Below are positions 47,911 to 60,700 of a DNA stretch of 64,000 nt, one piece after another. Both the position numbers and the translations under genes were made by a program. The notes below the pieces were generated by a model that saw nothing but the letters and a program-made list of their open reading frames with translations, had not been told where the DNA came from and did not search any database. The DNA is from Torymus aiolomorphi. Lineage: Eukaryota > Arthropoda > Insecta > Hymenoptera > Torymidae. The stretch is taken from the NCBI GenBank assembly GCA_036365515.1, contig CM070877.1:11104601-11168600 (forward strand). Direction: 5' to 3'. Numbering within the stretch: the stretch's first letter is position 1; every line of letters starts with the position of its first letter.

Positions 47911-49985
47911 AATAATGAATTTATGATAAAAAGAGCGATGAGAAATAATGATAAAGACAAATGTCCTTTACGATTAAGGAAAACTCTATATAAATATAAT
48001 AGTAAGACACGGAGTGAGGATTATGATATAAATGTATATTTAAGCTGAGAATTGTGAATCTACGGATGGATAAATGATTCACTATTATTAATAAACTGCT
48101 GTATTTTATAAAAAATATGAAAAAAAAGACAATGACACAGATACAGTGGGTGTGGTTTATTGCAAACAAGACAAAACAATATACATATGTGAATGTAGCG
48201 CAAATATTTTTGTTAAAAACGAATTAACAGAATTATCCTCCCGTTGTTGGTGTGCGATTTTTACGTTTGGCTTACGCAGCTACTCTTAGTCAATTTTTTT
48301 TTCTCCTCATCGTAGGTTCTTTTTTGTGATTTGTACACATCGACTATATCGTATGAGTTTTACAATTTCGATGTTTCTTCATCAAATGAATTTCGGGATC
48401 GTTTGAGAGATTCCACGTAGGATTAGGACCTAAAATTACACGATTTTACAAACTGCAACAAAAGAAAAAAATATTAGAAACTTTTTCATACGAACGTTCA
48501 CTCTTCCTTGTAACTAATCTTAAAGTTAGAGAAAAAAAATGTATTTTTTGTTTCGTTATTATAGTTGATTAGATTTTTTGTCCATGGTTCTGTTTCCTTT
48601 TTTACGATTTTTAATTCAATAATAAACGTGTGATGTTTAATAAACACCGCATATAAAATAAGTTATCTTTTTGTTATTTAATTCATGAATATCATTACTA
48701 AAACGTCCTCTGTCCTGTCGATTTAATCCGCACTTAATCCATTTTAATTCCCCAATATTTACTTCAGATTGTTTGATTTATTTAACAAATTTTGTCTTTA
48801 ACGCACGAATAATATAACGTTTAAGCGATACAAATAATTTCATTTATGACAAATATAATTTCAAGCCTTTAAAGTGTACAGGCTAGTATCAAAGAAATCA
48901 TTGTTATAAAATTTATTGTGTATCATTTACCAAGTTATCCACAATTTTAATATAAAATAAACTCAGTTTAAACACAGAAATTTCATCTAAAGAAAATTCA
49001 CAGTAATTTTATTTTCCACTAATTAAAAAAAACGTACACGTGGCTTTTATAACGTTAAATATGAAAGCTTCGGAAACCCACGCACAATTATAGAAAAAAG
49101 CGCATACACGCATTCTCTACAGTTATAACGGCGGAGAAAAGCGCGGAATTGGCGTATTATTCTCTCGCGCACTATTTTCAGGTATCGATTTGCGTTTTTC
49201 CGCGTGTGTGACACCAATCAAGCCGCGTCTTTTAGCCGCGATAGGTGCAGATGACGCATGAGCAATTGCGCGCGCCTTCTCGCGGTCAGGTGTCTATCGG
49301 TGGAGCTAGATAAATATATTTTTATTTCACATTCTAAAAAAAAATATTTAACGGAGGAGTGTAAAATATAAAAGCATTTTATGCATCAAAACGCACTATA
49401 ATTCGTTTCGAAACGTATTTGAAATTACTAGTTATAAAATTGTAATAAAAGTTGACAAAAAGACTATAAATTTTCAGATTACGATTTTTAAAAAATATAT
49501 ATTTCAGTATTAAAATGATTTATAGAAATTCTTTTTTACGCGCGCAACTATTCATACAGAAAAAGTCAATAAAAAATCTGAAAAATATTTTAATAAACGA
49601 GTGAAATCAGAACAAAAACAATCAATTATAGAGAAATAACACTGAAAACTTCATCCCTAAATCTCCATATAAATAATATCCTACTCTTAGGATCAAGAAA
49701 CGTGAGCGATTTTAATAAATTCCCTTACATCCGAAACAGACGTTACGCGGTTTCGCACATCCCGTTCACGTTTTCGTAGGAAGGTCAAAAAGCGACGTTT
49801 TGCATCTTAATAAGGATAATAAGGATCGCCGTGGGTGCGATAAAATTTTTTATTTGCCGGCTATCATGTGCGCCCTTCGAGTGGCATTCCAACTATTTAG
49901 CAATTTCGGTTACATCAGATTACATAGTAAAGAAGATCAATAAGAGGTGTTATGCAATAGGTATATGTCGAATTCTACAGAAAAT
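47911..49985. other. AT-rich intergenic, no gene supported
   Basis: GC-richer patch with CGCG motifs near 49130-49290 but no coding frame. Nothing else recognised. Confidence 0.45.
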
Positions 49986-50750
49986 TACCTCTAACTGTGG
50001 TCGAAAAATCGTAAAAAATTCAAAGTTGAAGCACACCTCCAACGAGTGGTTTTTCCAATTCTGTAGCAAAAATAATGCACGAAAAGCGTGTCGAACCAAG
50101 GAAATCGGCATAGTGTTTTTCAGGAAGCTACATTGAAGTTTTCTTATGGAAATTTATCATGGGAAAAATGGACGAAAAGTGGTCATTGATGATTAACCAG
50201 TAGCAAGCTATTGAAGCGGCAAAACAAATTTTTACGAAAAAGCAATTAAATTAGTAGAAGAAAAGAGCTTTAATTTGAGACTAGAGTCGTTAAAATTGGC
50301 CGATTCTATGTGAATTTGAAAATGGTGAAAAATGACGAAAAATTACCAAAATTTTAAGAATTACGTGGATTTGGGAAAAGTCGCTCATTTTTAGTCATTT
50401 TTCGCAATTTTCAAATTCACGTAGCTTTGCATAGAATCGACCGATTTTAACGATTTTGGTCTCAAATTAAAGCTCTTTTCTTCTACTTTAATCGTTTTTT
50501 TGTGAAATTTGCTTTTGCCTCTTCATTAGCTTGCTATTGGTTAATCATTAATGACTACTTTTTGTCTATTTTTCCCATGTTAAATTTCCATAAGAAAAAT
50601 TAAATTTAGTTTCTTGAAAAACACTATTCCGATTTCCTGGGTTCGATACACTTTTCATGCATTATTTTTGCTACAGAATAGGAAAAACGAGTTGTTGGAG
50701 GTGTGCTTCAACTTTGAATTTTTACGATTTTTCGACCACAGTTAGGGGTA
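49986..50750. mobile_element. Long foldback element, arms about 350 bp
   Basis: Ends TTACCTCTAACTGTGGTCG and CGACCACAGTTAGGGGTAA. Arms (about 49986-50345 and about 50392-50750) are complementary over nearly their whole length with scattered differences, leaving a loop of about 50 nt near 50370. The open frame at 49831-50136 is a by-product. Confidence 0.85.
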
Positions 50751-51492
50751 AAATACGAAAAGCAGTTTTTTTAATATGTCAAAAATAAAATTTATAATTA
50801 TTAAAAGGGAAGTAATAATTATTACTTTATTTTAGGTCTTTTGAAACCATATAAATTAAAATTATGGGCTGAATTCCTCCATTGAAGTTATATTCTCACT
50901 ACAATTTTAAACTCTATACTTTTTAATTTTGCTTTATAAAAGTTTACTCGATTTCAAAAACGACGGTTTAATATCACTCAAAATATTTCATATTCATTCA
51001 AAATAATTTCAGAAAAGCCTACACCTACTTTTTCAAAACCAATCATAACGAGGATCGAACATAAAATACGAATAATTAAACAGAAGCACCTCGGTGTAAC
51101 GTATACTTCCGCGAACGCGCTCGGCCATCGGTCTCGCAAATTCGCCCGAGCCTTTCTTTACAACATCGCTCCGATCAGAAATCGAAATCAAGAGGCGTTT
51201 GACATAAGTACCTACCTATTTTTTCTGTGCACGTGTCACAAGCCGCATATAACACTCACCGTGAAAAGTCTGATTATATACTGTAACTTTGGATTCAAGT
51301 TACAACTATAATCTCTCTGAAATAAATCTTCGTTTGCTTTTTCCGCGAATCGTTCTTCCCAGTTCTCAGAATCGTCCTCACCCGACGATCATTTTGACGA
51401 GTGATTTCCGGCTAAATCTCGTTTATGTCAGTGGAAATAAAAGCGGCATCACGAGCGCAACTTTGAACTTGACGTTTGTTATAACGGTTCTA

Positions 51493-52208
51493 CACGGAGA
51501 GAAATTTTGTAGTGAAAATTACAAATATTCGAGACAAAATTACCAGTTTCTATGGTAATGGATGGACAGACTGACAATTTCAAACTTTTTACCAAAGTGC
51601 CTTGGTAAAATTTTTTTAGTTAATTTAAATTAAAAAAATTAACTTTTTTTATCCATATTGATGGATATATAGTATTTTAATATAGAAATAGAAACAGAAA
51701 CAAGGATGAAAAAACATTAAACTGAAAAAAAATTTTTACGGAAGCGGGATTCGATCCGACGATCTTTGGGTTGAGAATCCGACGTTCTACCGACTGCGCC
51801 ATGGAAGCTGTTACCAACAGTCATTTGAATCGCCGTTATTACTTACTGAAAATTGTGTATTGTTTTCATTTTAACGTCGCGCACGCCTCTAGTATCAATC
51901 TTCTGAAACACAATAATGCGCAGTGCGCATGCGCGAGTATACAAATACCAGGTTATTTGGTAAAATTTATCAGTTTTCTTAGTAAAAATTCTTAGGTTAC
52001 CTTGTAAAAATGACTAGACCTCAATTTTTACCAGTGTGTCTGGTAATTTTTATTCAGATAATTTGGTATTTTTTTAAGTGGTTATGGTAGTTTTTCCTGG
52101 GAAACTTATAAATTGTATTAGAAACCTTGGAATATCACGGCTTTTGACAGTCTATCCATGAGGTACCAAGGCACCTTGGTAATTTTTACTCTAAAATTTC
52201 TCTCCGTG
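51493..52208. mobile_element. MITE with CACGGAGAGAAA termini
   Basis: Perfect ends CACGGAGAGAAATTTT and AAAATTTCTCTCCGTG, flanked by TA on each side (51491-51492 and 52209-52210), as expected of Tc1/mariner-type insertion. Repeated TTACCA/TGGTAA motifs occur inside. It carries a tRNA-like segment and no transposase. Confidence 0.85.
51740..51809 (-). tRNA. Degenerate tRNA-like sequence inside the MITE
   Basis: On the minus strand, GCTTCCATGGCGCAGTCGG gives an A-box-like block and GGATCGAATCCC a B-box. Spacing fits a tRNA of about 70 nt with CTC at the anticodon position. The acceptor ends do not pair and the anticodon and D stems have mismatches, so it is a tRNA pseudogene or a SINE-type pol III promoter and not a working tRNA. 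Confidence 0.45.
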
Positions 52209-52210
52209 TA

Positions 52211-54090
52211 CAGTACGCTGTAAAATGTCTGGAACCGTTGATTTAATTGGACCCCGCGGCAACGGTATTCTAATAATCGCGAGCAGTAACTGAAATCAAA
52301 TTACTTTTATTTGATATAACGTTACAAAGAATTTTGGTTTGCGTGAATCCCAGAAATCTGTTAATTTATTTTTTATAATTTTCATTATTTCTAAATTATT
52401 CACAATAATCTACTTTTTCACTCTGGTATCATCTCTGATACTTCACTCTGCCAATCAAAATCTCACCCCGGTACGATCGTGAATCAATTACCGCGCGGCG
52501 TATTCATCATACTAACTTCATCGCCGCCTCCGCTGCGCCGCACGTGCGCACGAGAAATCAAGAAGCAAGATGTGGGCGTCAGCGACGGCGACTGCAGAAC
52601 AACCTCGCAATGCCTGAAAAACATTCACGGCCACTGACTTAGTTTTCTAATTTTAAATATCGCGCGCGCGCGCGCGGTGCGAAAGCTCCAGTTCAAACTT
52701 CCAGGCGCGAGTGCGAGGTTCGTGGAATCGCATAGGGTTCGAATAATGAGTGTAGAGATGGTTGAAGCTATTACTGACTTTTTTCGATTATTATCGCGTT
52801 CATGGGGCGAGACGAAATGTGGTGAATGACAGGTGGGAACGGAGAGGCGAAGGCGTATATATAAGTGAGTATAAAGAGAGGGATGTATATTTTGCAAGTG
52901 GCATATATTGCGGTAAATATAGTTTTGTTTATTATAAACATGTTTGTATGTAATTACAATGTCAAGAAGAACGTTCGAATTACTTTAGTCTTCTAGATAG
53001 ATATAATCACATCTGCTTATTATTTTTCCTCTGCAGTGCTTTGTATCTCTAACGCGTCCGCTGACAGAAACAGGCCAGGCTTGCGAAATCATCGTGTACT
53101 GCGTTAATAACTGTTTGTATTGGATTTTACTTAATTAAAATATAATGACAGCTCGAAATTATTTGCCTTTCTGTTCCTGAAAATATAATAAAAAGAGATC
53201 ATAAAAATATAATATTGATGATCATTATGCGTTATTTTTAACGAGGTGGATAAAAAGTCTCTCATCTTTATTTTCATATACTATAATTTCCCGCAGTAAA
53301 ATGAATATATCAAAAATATGTCGTTGCGGATTTCCAGGAATTGCAGGTAAAAGAAGACTTTTATTAATTGATTTGATTAAAAAACTCTTTTTTTAGTTTT
53401 CACACCGCGTACGCGGTACAAACAATATCCCTGCATCATTTTTATTCCCTTTTCTAAAAACGAATAAGTGAAAAGTCGTTCACTAGTACGGGGAAGTGAA
53501 CAAATTTACTAACACTTATCGAAGCAGTAGGATAAAATTTTTACTGTTGAAAAATTTGTCTTCATTTTAAACGATTTAATGGATCCTATTTTTAACCATT
53601 ATCTTACGCTATCTTTGATTGCTTATAATTTTCTGAAAAATCAATATTTTTCGACGAATCAGAGTTTTAAATTTAGCTGTTGCTGTCTACTTTTATAATC
53701 TTTTTTTACTCGTTTTCGTATCATAAATACTTCCAATATAACAGTAAATAGAAGAGACATCATTTTTTAATGAAATAGAGGATATTTGAGATTAGATTAC
53801 CAATATCTCAAGAAAAAGGGCCCATTTGATGGAAATGTGAGTACTGGGCTTGATTTTTAGATATCAGAAATCGACTTACAAAGCCCCATTAAAATCACTT
53901 TCCAAAGGGTGTGCACTCTCCTTGTTAGTCATTTTTAGAGGGTAACAATTATTAAACTCTCTCCTTAAGTAAGGAGAACAAAAAGAAGAAGAAAAAACTT
54001 GCGATTCCAATCTCGTTGCATGCGATTTAACCCACGCGTCGGACTTGAAATTAAAAGCGACAAAAGAGCGCACGGGGATTTTTAAAGGCA
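52211..54090. other. Intergenic, no gene supported
   Basis: Contains a (CG)n run at 52661-52676. Otherwise AT-rich with no recognisable coding region. Confidence 0.45.
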
Positions 54091-54104
54091 CGCACGAGTA
54101 TTCG

Positions 54105-54142
<38 letters not shown>

Positions 54143-54149
54143 TCTCTCT
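54105..54149. repeat. (TC)n microsatellite
   Basis: TCTCTC tract, with a second one at about 54305-54345. Confidence 0.95.
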
Positions 54150-54349
54150 TTTGCAGCATAGAAAAGAGAGAAAAAGAAAAAGAACAGGGCCGCGCCGTTG
54201 CGATTCATTCGAATCGAATTCCGCGAATTCCGAGCGCCGACGACAGCGCGGACGACGGGAATGCCGACCGATACTCGAGCGCATCTACACGTCGTCTTCT
54301 TCTTTTTCTCTTTCTCTCTCTCTCTCTCTCTCTCGCTCTCTCTTCCGTC

Positions 54350-57300
54350 CTATTGAAAAATGAAGTTTCGCGCAGGATGGGGGAAAAGTGAGAATTTATA
54401 AGTGGCGCGGCGGGTTTGTTTTAAAGTTTTGATTGGGTAAGGAGGGGAAGCGCGCTATACTGCTTATAAAGTGAGAGAGGAGGCGTAGGAATGCGCGGAG
54501 TGGTTTAGAAGTTGTTAGGGTTTGCTGATTTTTTTTTCCTCTACGGAGCTGGAATGTGTATATATCTGTCGACAGGCTATAGATGATTTCAAACACTTTT
54601 ATCGCTTGTATCAGATAAATCGTATATATTACTGATTTTATATTTTTCAAATTTTAATGGAATTTTAAATACGTAGATATATATATAGTTAATTAGATAT
54701 ATAAGTTTCTTTTCTATTTTTAGCTTTTTCAGAACAATTTTGCCGAAGTGAACACTAAATTTTTAGGTGCCAACAGAAAAAAATGTTATGCAAGTGGGAG
54801 GGGAAGGATCGTAAAGTATTTTTATCAGAAAATTTACGTATAATTACAATTGATTCTGCCTTTGACGTCCACGATCGAACATTCTTATAGTTAGAACTTA
54901 ATTGACATCTTGTTTCGAGGCATGCACTAATTGATTTAATTACCATCTTAATGCACGAGTGATTTTTAGTCAAGTGTTCTTAAGCCGTTTTCCGCTACTT
55001 GTCCGCGAAGTACGCGATCAGCCGAGGTATTTGCAGGAATCTAATTATACGCCTAAAGAATTTGGCAAATTGTCTGCTTGGAAGTGATCGACCATGCAAC
55101 AGCCTATCTCCCTCAATTGAATTTTCAACGTATGTATAAATATCTGTCTTTGTGCCGATATAGATTAATGAAGTGTAGCACGTGACTCATAATAGGCATA
55201 ATCAAGTGGACCTATATTTCACTTTGATGAGCTTTAATAATGAGGAAAAACGTGTATACCTATGTACACTCGCGACGCGCGCCGAAAAGTAGACCATTAA
55301 TCATGATTATATAAATCAACGCCTACAATGACGACCTATTATTATCTCTAACCGACAAAGCCTCAACGTATCTCTCGCTACATTAATTAATTAAATAAAA
55401 ACTATTCAGCCAACATAAATTCCCCATCCTTCGCATTACCCTGCACAAAACCGCCAATTAATCGAACTCTCGCTCTCCAGTAACTCTGAATTTTCCATTA
55501 AATAAAACCGCATGCACATCTTCGAGAGCATGCCGCACTTCTAAAAATAGAATTAATCATCTCCGCACGCGTGCGCGTGTGTGTACATATTTCCCACAGT
55601 ATCGCGCTGCAGCCACGGCGGAGGATGACTTCGGGCTCTCTTTGATACACACGCACGCGGCTTCTGATCTGTCACAAAGGATCTGCCCGCGTGGTCCTGA
55701 TTATGAGCTCGACCGCTTCTCTCTGTGTGTCCATATACACGTGCGTGCTTAGTAGTTTGTGCCGGAAATGAGGATTAAAATTGAAATTTGAACAACGTGC
55801 GCTCTTTATTTAAATTGGTCTTTTCTTTTTCGTGTGTATTTATTTGTTATACTTATGAGAAAAAAGTTTATCATTGATGGTATAATTTCGAGTTTAATTA
55901 TATTCGTGCTCAAATAACTGTAGAATTGCGAATGGCTTTTTGATTAATGGACCGTCGATATGTACAATAATGGCATGTTTAATTTTAGCAATAAAATGTA
56001 TTGCTCGTCGATAAAAGGTCCCTTCAATCGACGCTCGAATGAACGTCACCGATTTTTATTCGGCCAAATAAAGACTAATCTCCCTACTCACCCACACACG
56101 CGGCCCGATGATCTAATATCATCATAAATAACTTTTAATTCCAATCCGCACGCGCGGACGTGTATATAATTATGCAACTCCCCAGTCGCCTCGTATCAAT
56201 TTAAACTTTTCCGCAGGTCCTATACGATGAGCATGGCGTGATTTTTCGCCCGCGTTGCAGAATGTCGAATTTTTCGATGTTCGGGTTGATTAAATGATTA
56301 ACAATGCAGGGGGAAGAGGATTGCCGAAAAGAGAAATAAAGAATCAATTGGAGAGGAGGCTTTTTGTTTACGGCGAGAAAGTTGAGGGCCGCTGCTGGGG
56401 ATGTGGGGCTTGGAAAAAGAATGTTGGTTTACTTGTGGTGAGGTATCAAAGTGGTTATGCCGTTTTTAAGATTGAAAAGTTCTTGGTGAATGTAATATAG
56501 GAAAAATTCATTATTTCGGTAGCGGAAAGCCGGTTAGTTGTTCGAAATAATGGATGTCTACTGTTTCTGTAATATACAGCCTGAAATCTGAATATACGTA
56601 TATGTATATACTATTCTAGGAAATTGTATCCATTAGAATGCATACTTGTTTTAATAAAGTATATACACTTTTAATTTTACCCTTTCACAACGTTTCTCAT
56701 ATACCGTCGGCTAAGCTTTTAGGTCGTCGTTTAGTTTTCTTACCAAAGTTTTCGTTACTTAAAAATTTAATTTTCTCATAAACTTTTTAAAAACACGTCG
56801 CCGAATTCTTTTTGAACAAAGTTCCATTGCAAAGAGGTAGTAAACTCGAAAAAAAAATCGTTCACAGTATATAAGGTTGCCGGCTGTGCCTTCCACGTAA
56901 TATTTGAAATAAGCGGATTATCATCTGCCTAGCATGAATCGTAGTACGCTTTATTTTATATTTATATATTTAGAGGTATACCGAGAATTATAAACGCGTT
57001 ATTAACAGCCGGTAAAAGCATTATTTCTTGCTTATTAATTTCCGTGCGTGTGACGATGTAACATAAATTATTAATTGCGCATCGCGTACCTATAAATCGA
57101 TGATGGAATTATTATGGCTCCGATTTTATCTTTGTACATTATTTAATGGAGATGAAAATTTTACTCCATATTTACAGTGACAATCTCCTGTACATTTTAA
57201 TTCAAAATTGTTGATGATGCTCGATTTTGAATTTATAAAATACGATATGTATATATACTTCAAAGCATTCCAAATTTAGTACGAAATTCAATTTCGTCAA

Positions 57301-57640
57301 AATTAATATTTTAATAATTTTTTATTCTACGATCGTGCATAGAGCTTTCCTCCCATCAAGTTCAATGACACTTGGGTCAAAAAACCAATAAAACCCGTCG
57401 AAACTTCGATCATCGCTGCGCCAATCAAACTCCATGTCGGTGCGCACTTCGCGCGCGCGGCCAAACAGACCCAGAATCTTCTCGCAGTCCATCGGGGATC
57501 AGTAGTAACAGACGGCCGACGCGCGTATAAACAGACCGTACGCACGACTGAGAATGTTTCTCCGAGAGAGAGAGAGAGAGAAAGACAATCGCCGGCGGGG
57601 CTATTTATACGCGGTTTGTTATTTCGTTTGTAATATTTTG
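54350..57640. other. Intergenic, no gene supported
   Basis: Scattered (TA) and GC-rich patches (about 55560-55740) but no coding frame, RNA gene or transposon recognised. Could be regulatory DNA. Confidence 0.45.
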
Positions 57641-57753
<113 letters not shown>

Positions 57754-57759
57754 TATAGA

Positions 57760-60700
57760 TTTTGGTAGGCGCAAGTGTTTTGTAATAGATGTCGGGCGAA
57801 GAGATTTGGAAATAGGTGAATGAAGGGTTGGATTGTTGGAGTTTGGTTGTTATGGTTGTCGGAATGGATATGGCAGTGTATACCATGAAAAAGTGTTGGT
57901 TTTAACGGCAATGATTACTTACATATGAATAAAATATATAATAAAGAGTCGTCCAAGCATTTTTTAATTCAGTCTAAAATTTCGAAAAGATGATTGAATA
58001 TTTTAAATAGTGAGAGAAAAAAAATAAGCTATTAAATTCAAATTTGAATATATTTACTTAAGATTATTTTGAAAAAATAAGTTACGATATACACTGACAT
58101 ACGCAATTCCTAATTATATTTTTTGAAAAAATAAGTTACAATATACACTGACGTACGCAATTCGTAAGCTTGCAGATTTCTAATACTTTGACTTCGATGA
58201 AACGTTTTTCTCGGCTTTCCCCCTTAACTTTTGCTCATTGAAATATTATAGTTCGAAGTCAACTTTTTTTCGCACCCACGCTAATCTAATAAGTTAGTAC
58301 GGAAATAAGTGGGAAATACTGTATTTATAAAAAAACAAAAGATTTTTAAGATCTTTCTTACTCTCATACTTTCAAATTTATAATATAAGTGGAAGAGAAA
58401 ATGGCTGAAATAACTATGATTTTCTCAATAAAATGACTAATGCAATAAGTGAAAAAGAACAATTCTTGCGATTTGTGCGTGATATACTTTCAAACAGTGC
58501 AAAAGTATCTATACCAAATCGTACTATTATGAATCAAATATTTCTTAGCATTAATAAAAACATTAAAAACTCAACATCAATTTCCTGTTTCCTCAAAAGA
58601 CATAGCAACATTGCAGCACTTGTCCTAAAAAAGAAACCTCTCTATTCAACAACATCATATCAAAAGAAACAAAATCAACATGAACAATTTACCAACAAAA
58701 AATATTTCACCTTAAAAAAATAAAAAATACCCTCCCCCGACTCGCCTAGACATTTTCCAAAAACATTCACGTGCGCCCATTTCGAGCCTACCCCGAACCA
58801 TCTCACCACTTGAATGCAAAATTCCGGAAATTCCCCGGACCCTGCCGTACACGCGCTTAACGATTTCATATTCGCCGTAATACGAAGAAAAGCACGCGCG
58901 CCTCTCTCGAGAGGATGGAAAAGCCGTCTGCGGAATCCGCCCCGACGGCGCGCATAATTCGGCCGCTTTTTAGTTTCCCAGGACGGATGAGAGGGAAACG
59001 CTGAAGCGTCGCTCTGAGTTATATACAAGTGAGGATGTTTCGGGCTGGCGCGCGCTATTTGATTTTTATTGCTTCCTTACAGAGGGTAGCTTTGTAGTAA
59101 ATATGGTGGACGAGAGCATTGTCAAAAGTTTTTTAGATTTTTCTGTATAGGTATATTGGTGAGCTGGGTTTGACGAGGGTATATAGGATAACTTAAAAAC
59201 AAACGTAACTTTTAGATCGGTTGTTAACTATAAGCTAAAAAGTGACGAATTTTTTTCGTTTTACTTCCTTAACTTGGAAACAAATAGTTCCTACAGGTAT
59301 TATATGTGGGTAAAAAATTTTTAACTTTCTGCAAAATTGTTCCAACTAATTGACCTAATTAATATAGTGTGAACGATTATTTTTAGTTGTTGAAATTATA
59401 ACATTAGTTTTGTTGAAAGTTAAAATAAAATAACGTAATTGTTTATCCTTTAATTTAAAACCAAATTAATAAACTCACAAAACTAAATTATTTTTCAATT
59501 AGAATGTCATCAACCTTGTAAAAACATTATCTCACCCATTCCCGAAAATACCCATTTCTCTATCCTGCGCGACACTATTGCATTATTATTCAAACGCGAT
59601 GTTGATCGTAGGCGGCGCGGGTATATATATATATAAACGTTCTCTCTCTCTCTTTCTAGAATTATGGCCGGCGATATATATTCCTCCCGGACAAAACTAG
59701 CACGATAATTTTAAATTTTGACTGCTGCGTTTTATGGATACGCCATTATTAGATCATAATTCGCGGCTGAATTATCTGTTTGGCCGGGGCCGATTTGCCT
59801 CTTTATCGCGGTTTATCGAAGCCACGCTGTTGAATGTGAGTTGAAGATTAACTCTTATAGCAGATTATATTATACACGTTTAGTGATTTTCGGTTTTCTT
59901 TATTCAGTAGTTTCATTATTTTTTTAATTCATCGTTGATTACCAATGCACACATGAGTTTTTTAAAGCTTTCAATATGTTTTATATATTATCCATAAAAT
60001 TTATTGTAAATAAATATTTTTTTCTTTTTTTTTGTATACGTACATCGAAATTTAGATTTTCCTAATAGAATTTTGAATTGTTAAGCACTTAATTGTCCAT
60101 TATTCATAATAAATTGTAAAAGAGAACGATTAAAAAATAAGCACGTACCTATTTAAAATAAAATGTCAACTTTTCAAATACATTATACTCCCTGTTTACA
60201 TTTCATTGAAGTTTTAGTCAATCTGCAATACTTTCTACAATATACAGCACTCGATTTTTATTCAATCTTGTGACAGCAATACTTTACAAGACACTGTCAA
60301 CCTTCATACTGTATACGTATTACGAACTAATGAAATGCGAATTAGAAAGAATCGTTGATTAACTTTTTTTCCAACCACATCAACGCGTCATTAAACCTCT
60401 CCACTCAAGTATTCAAAGACAACAACGCATTTTCTCCAGACTTCTCGCCACAATCCATATTCATTCCACCAAAATCAGCAACTCTCCTTTACTTACCCTC
60501 TTCCCGCGCAAAACCACCGCCACCGCCGCTGCGCTCTATGCATCCCGATGTCCCATTTTTATCAGTTTTACATAATTACGTGGCGGCGTCGTCGTTCGGG
60601 AAAAACGCCGAGACCGCGAGGTAAAAGCTTTAATTTCACGCTAGGTGGTCTTTCATTAGCGGGCTCCGCGCGTATGTATATACTGAAAAAAAGTCGTCGT

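Noticed and set aside
51740..51809. Functional tRNA-Glu(CTC)
   Set aside because: Acceptor ends do not pair and the anticodon stem has mismatches.
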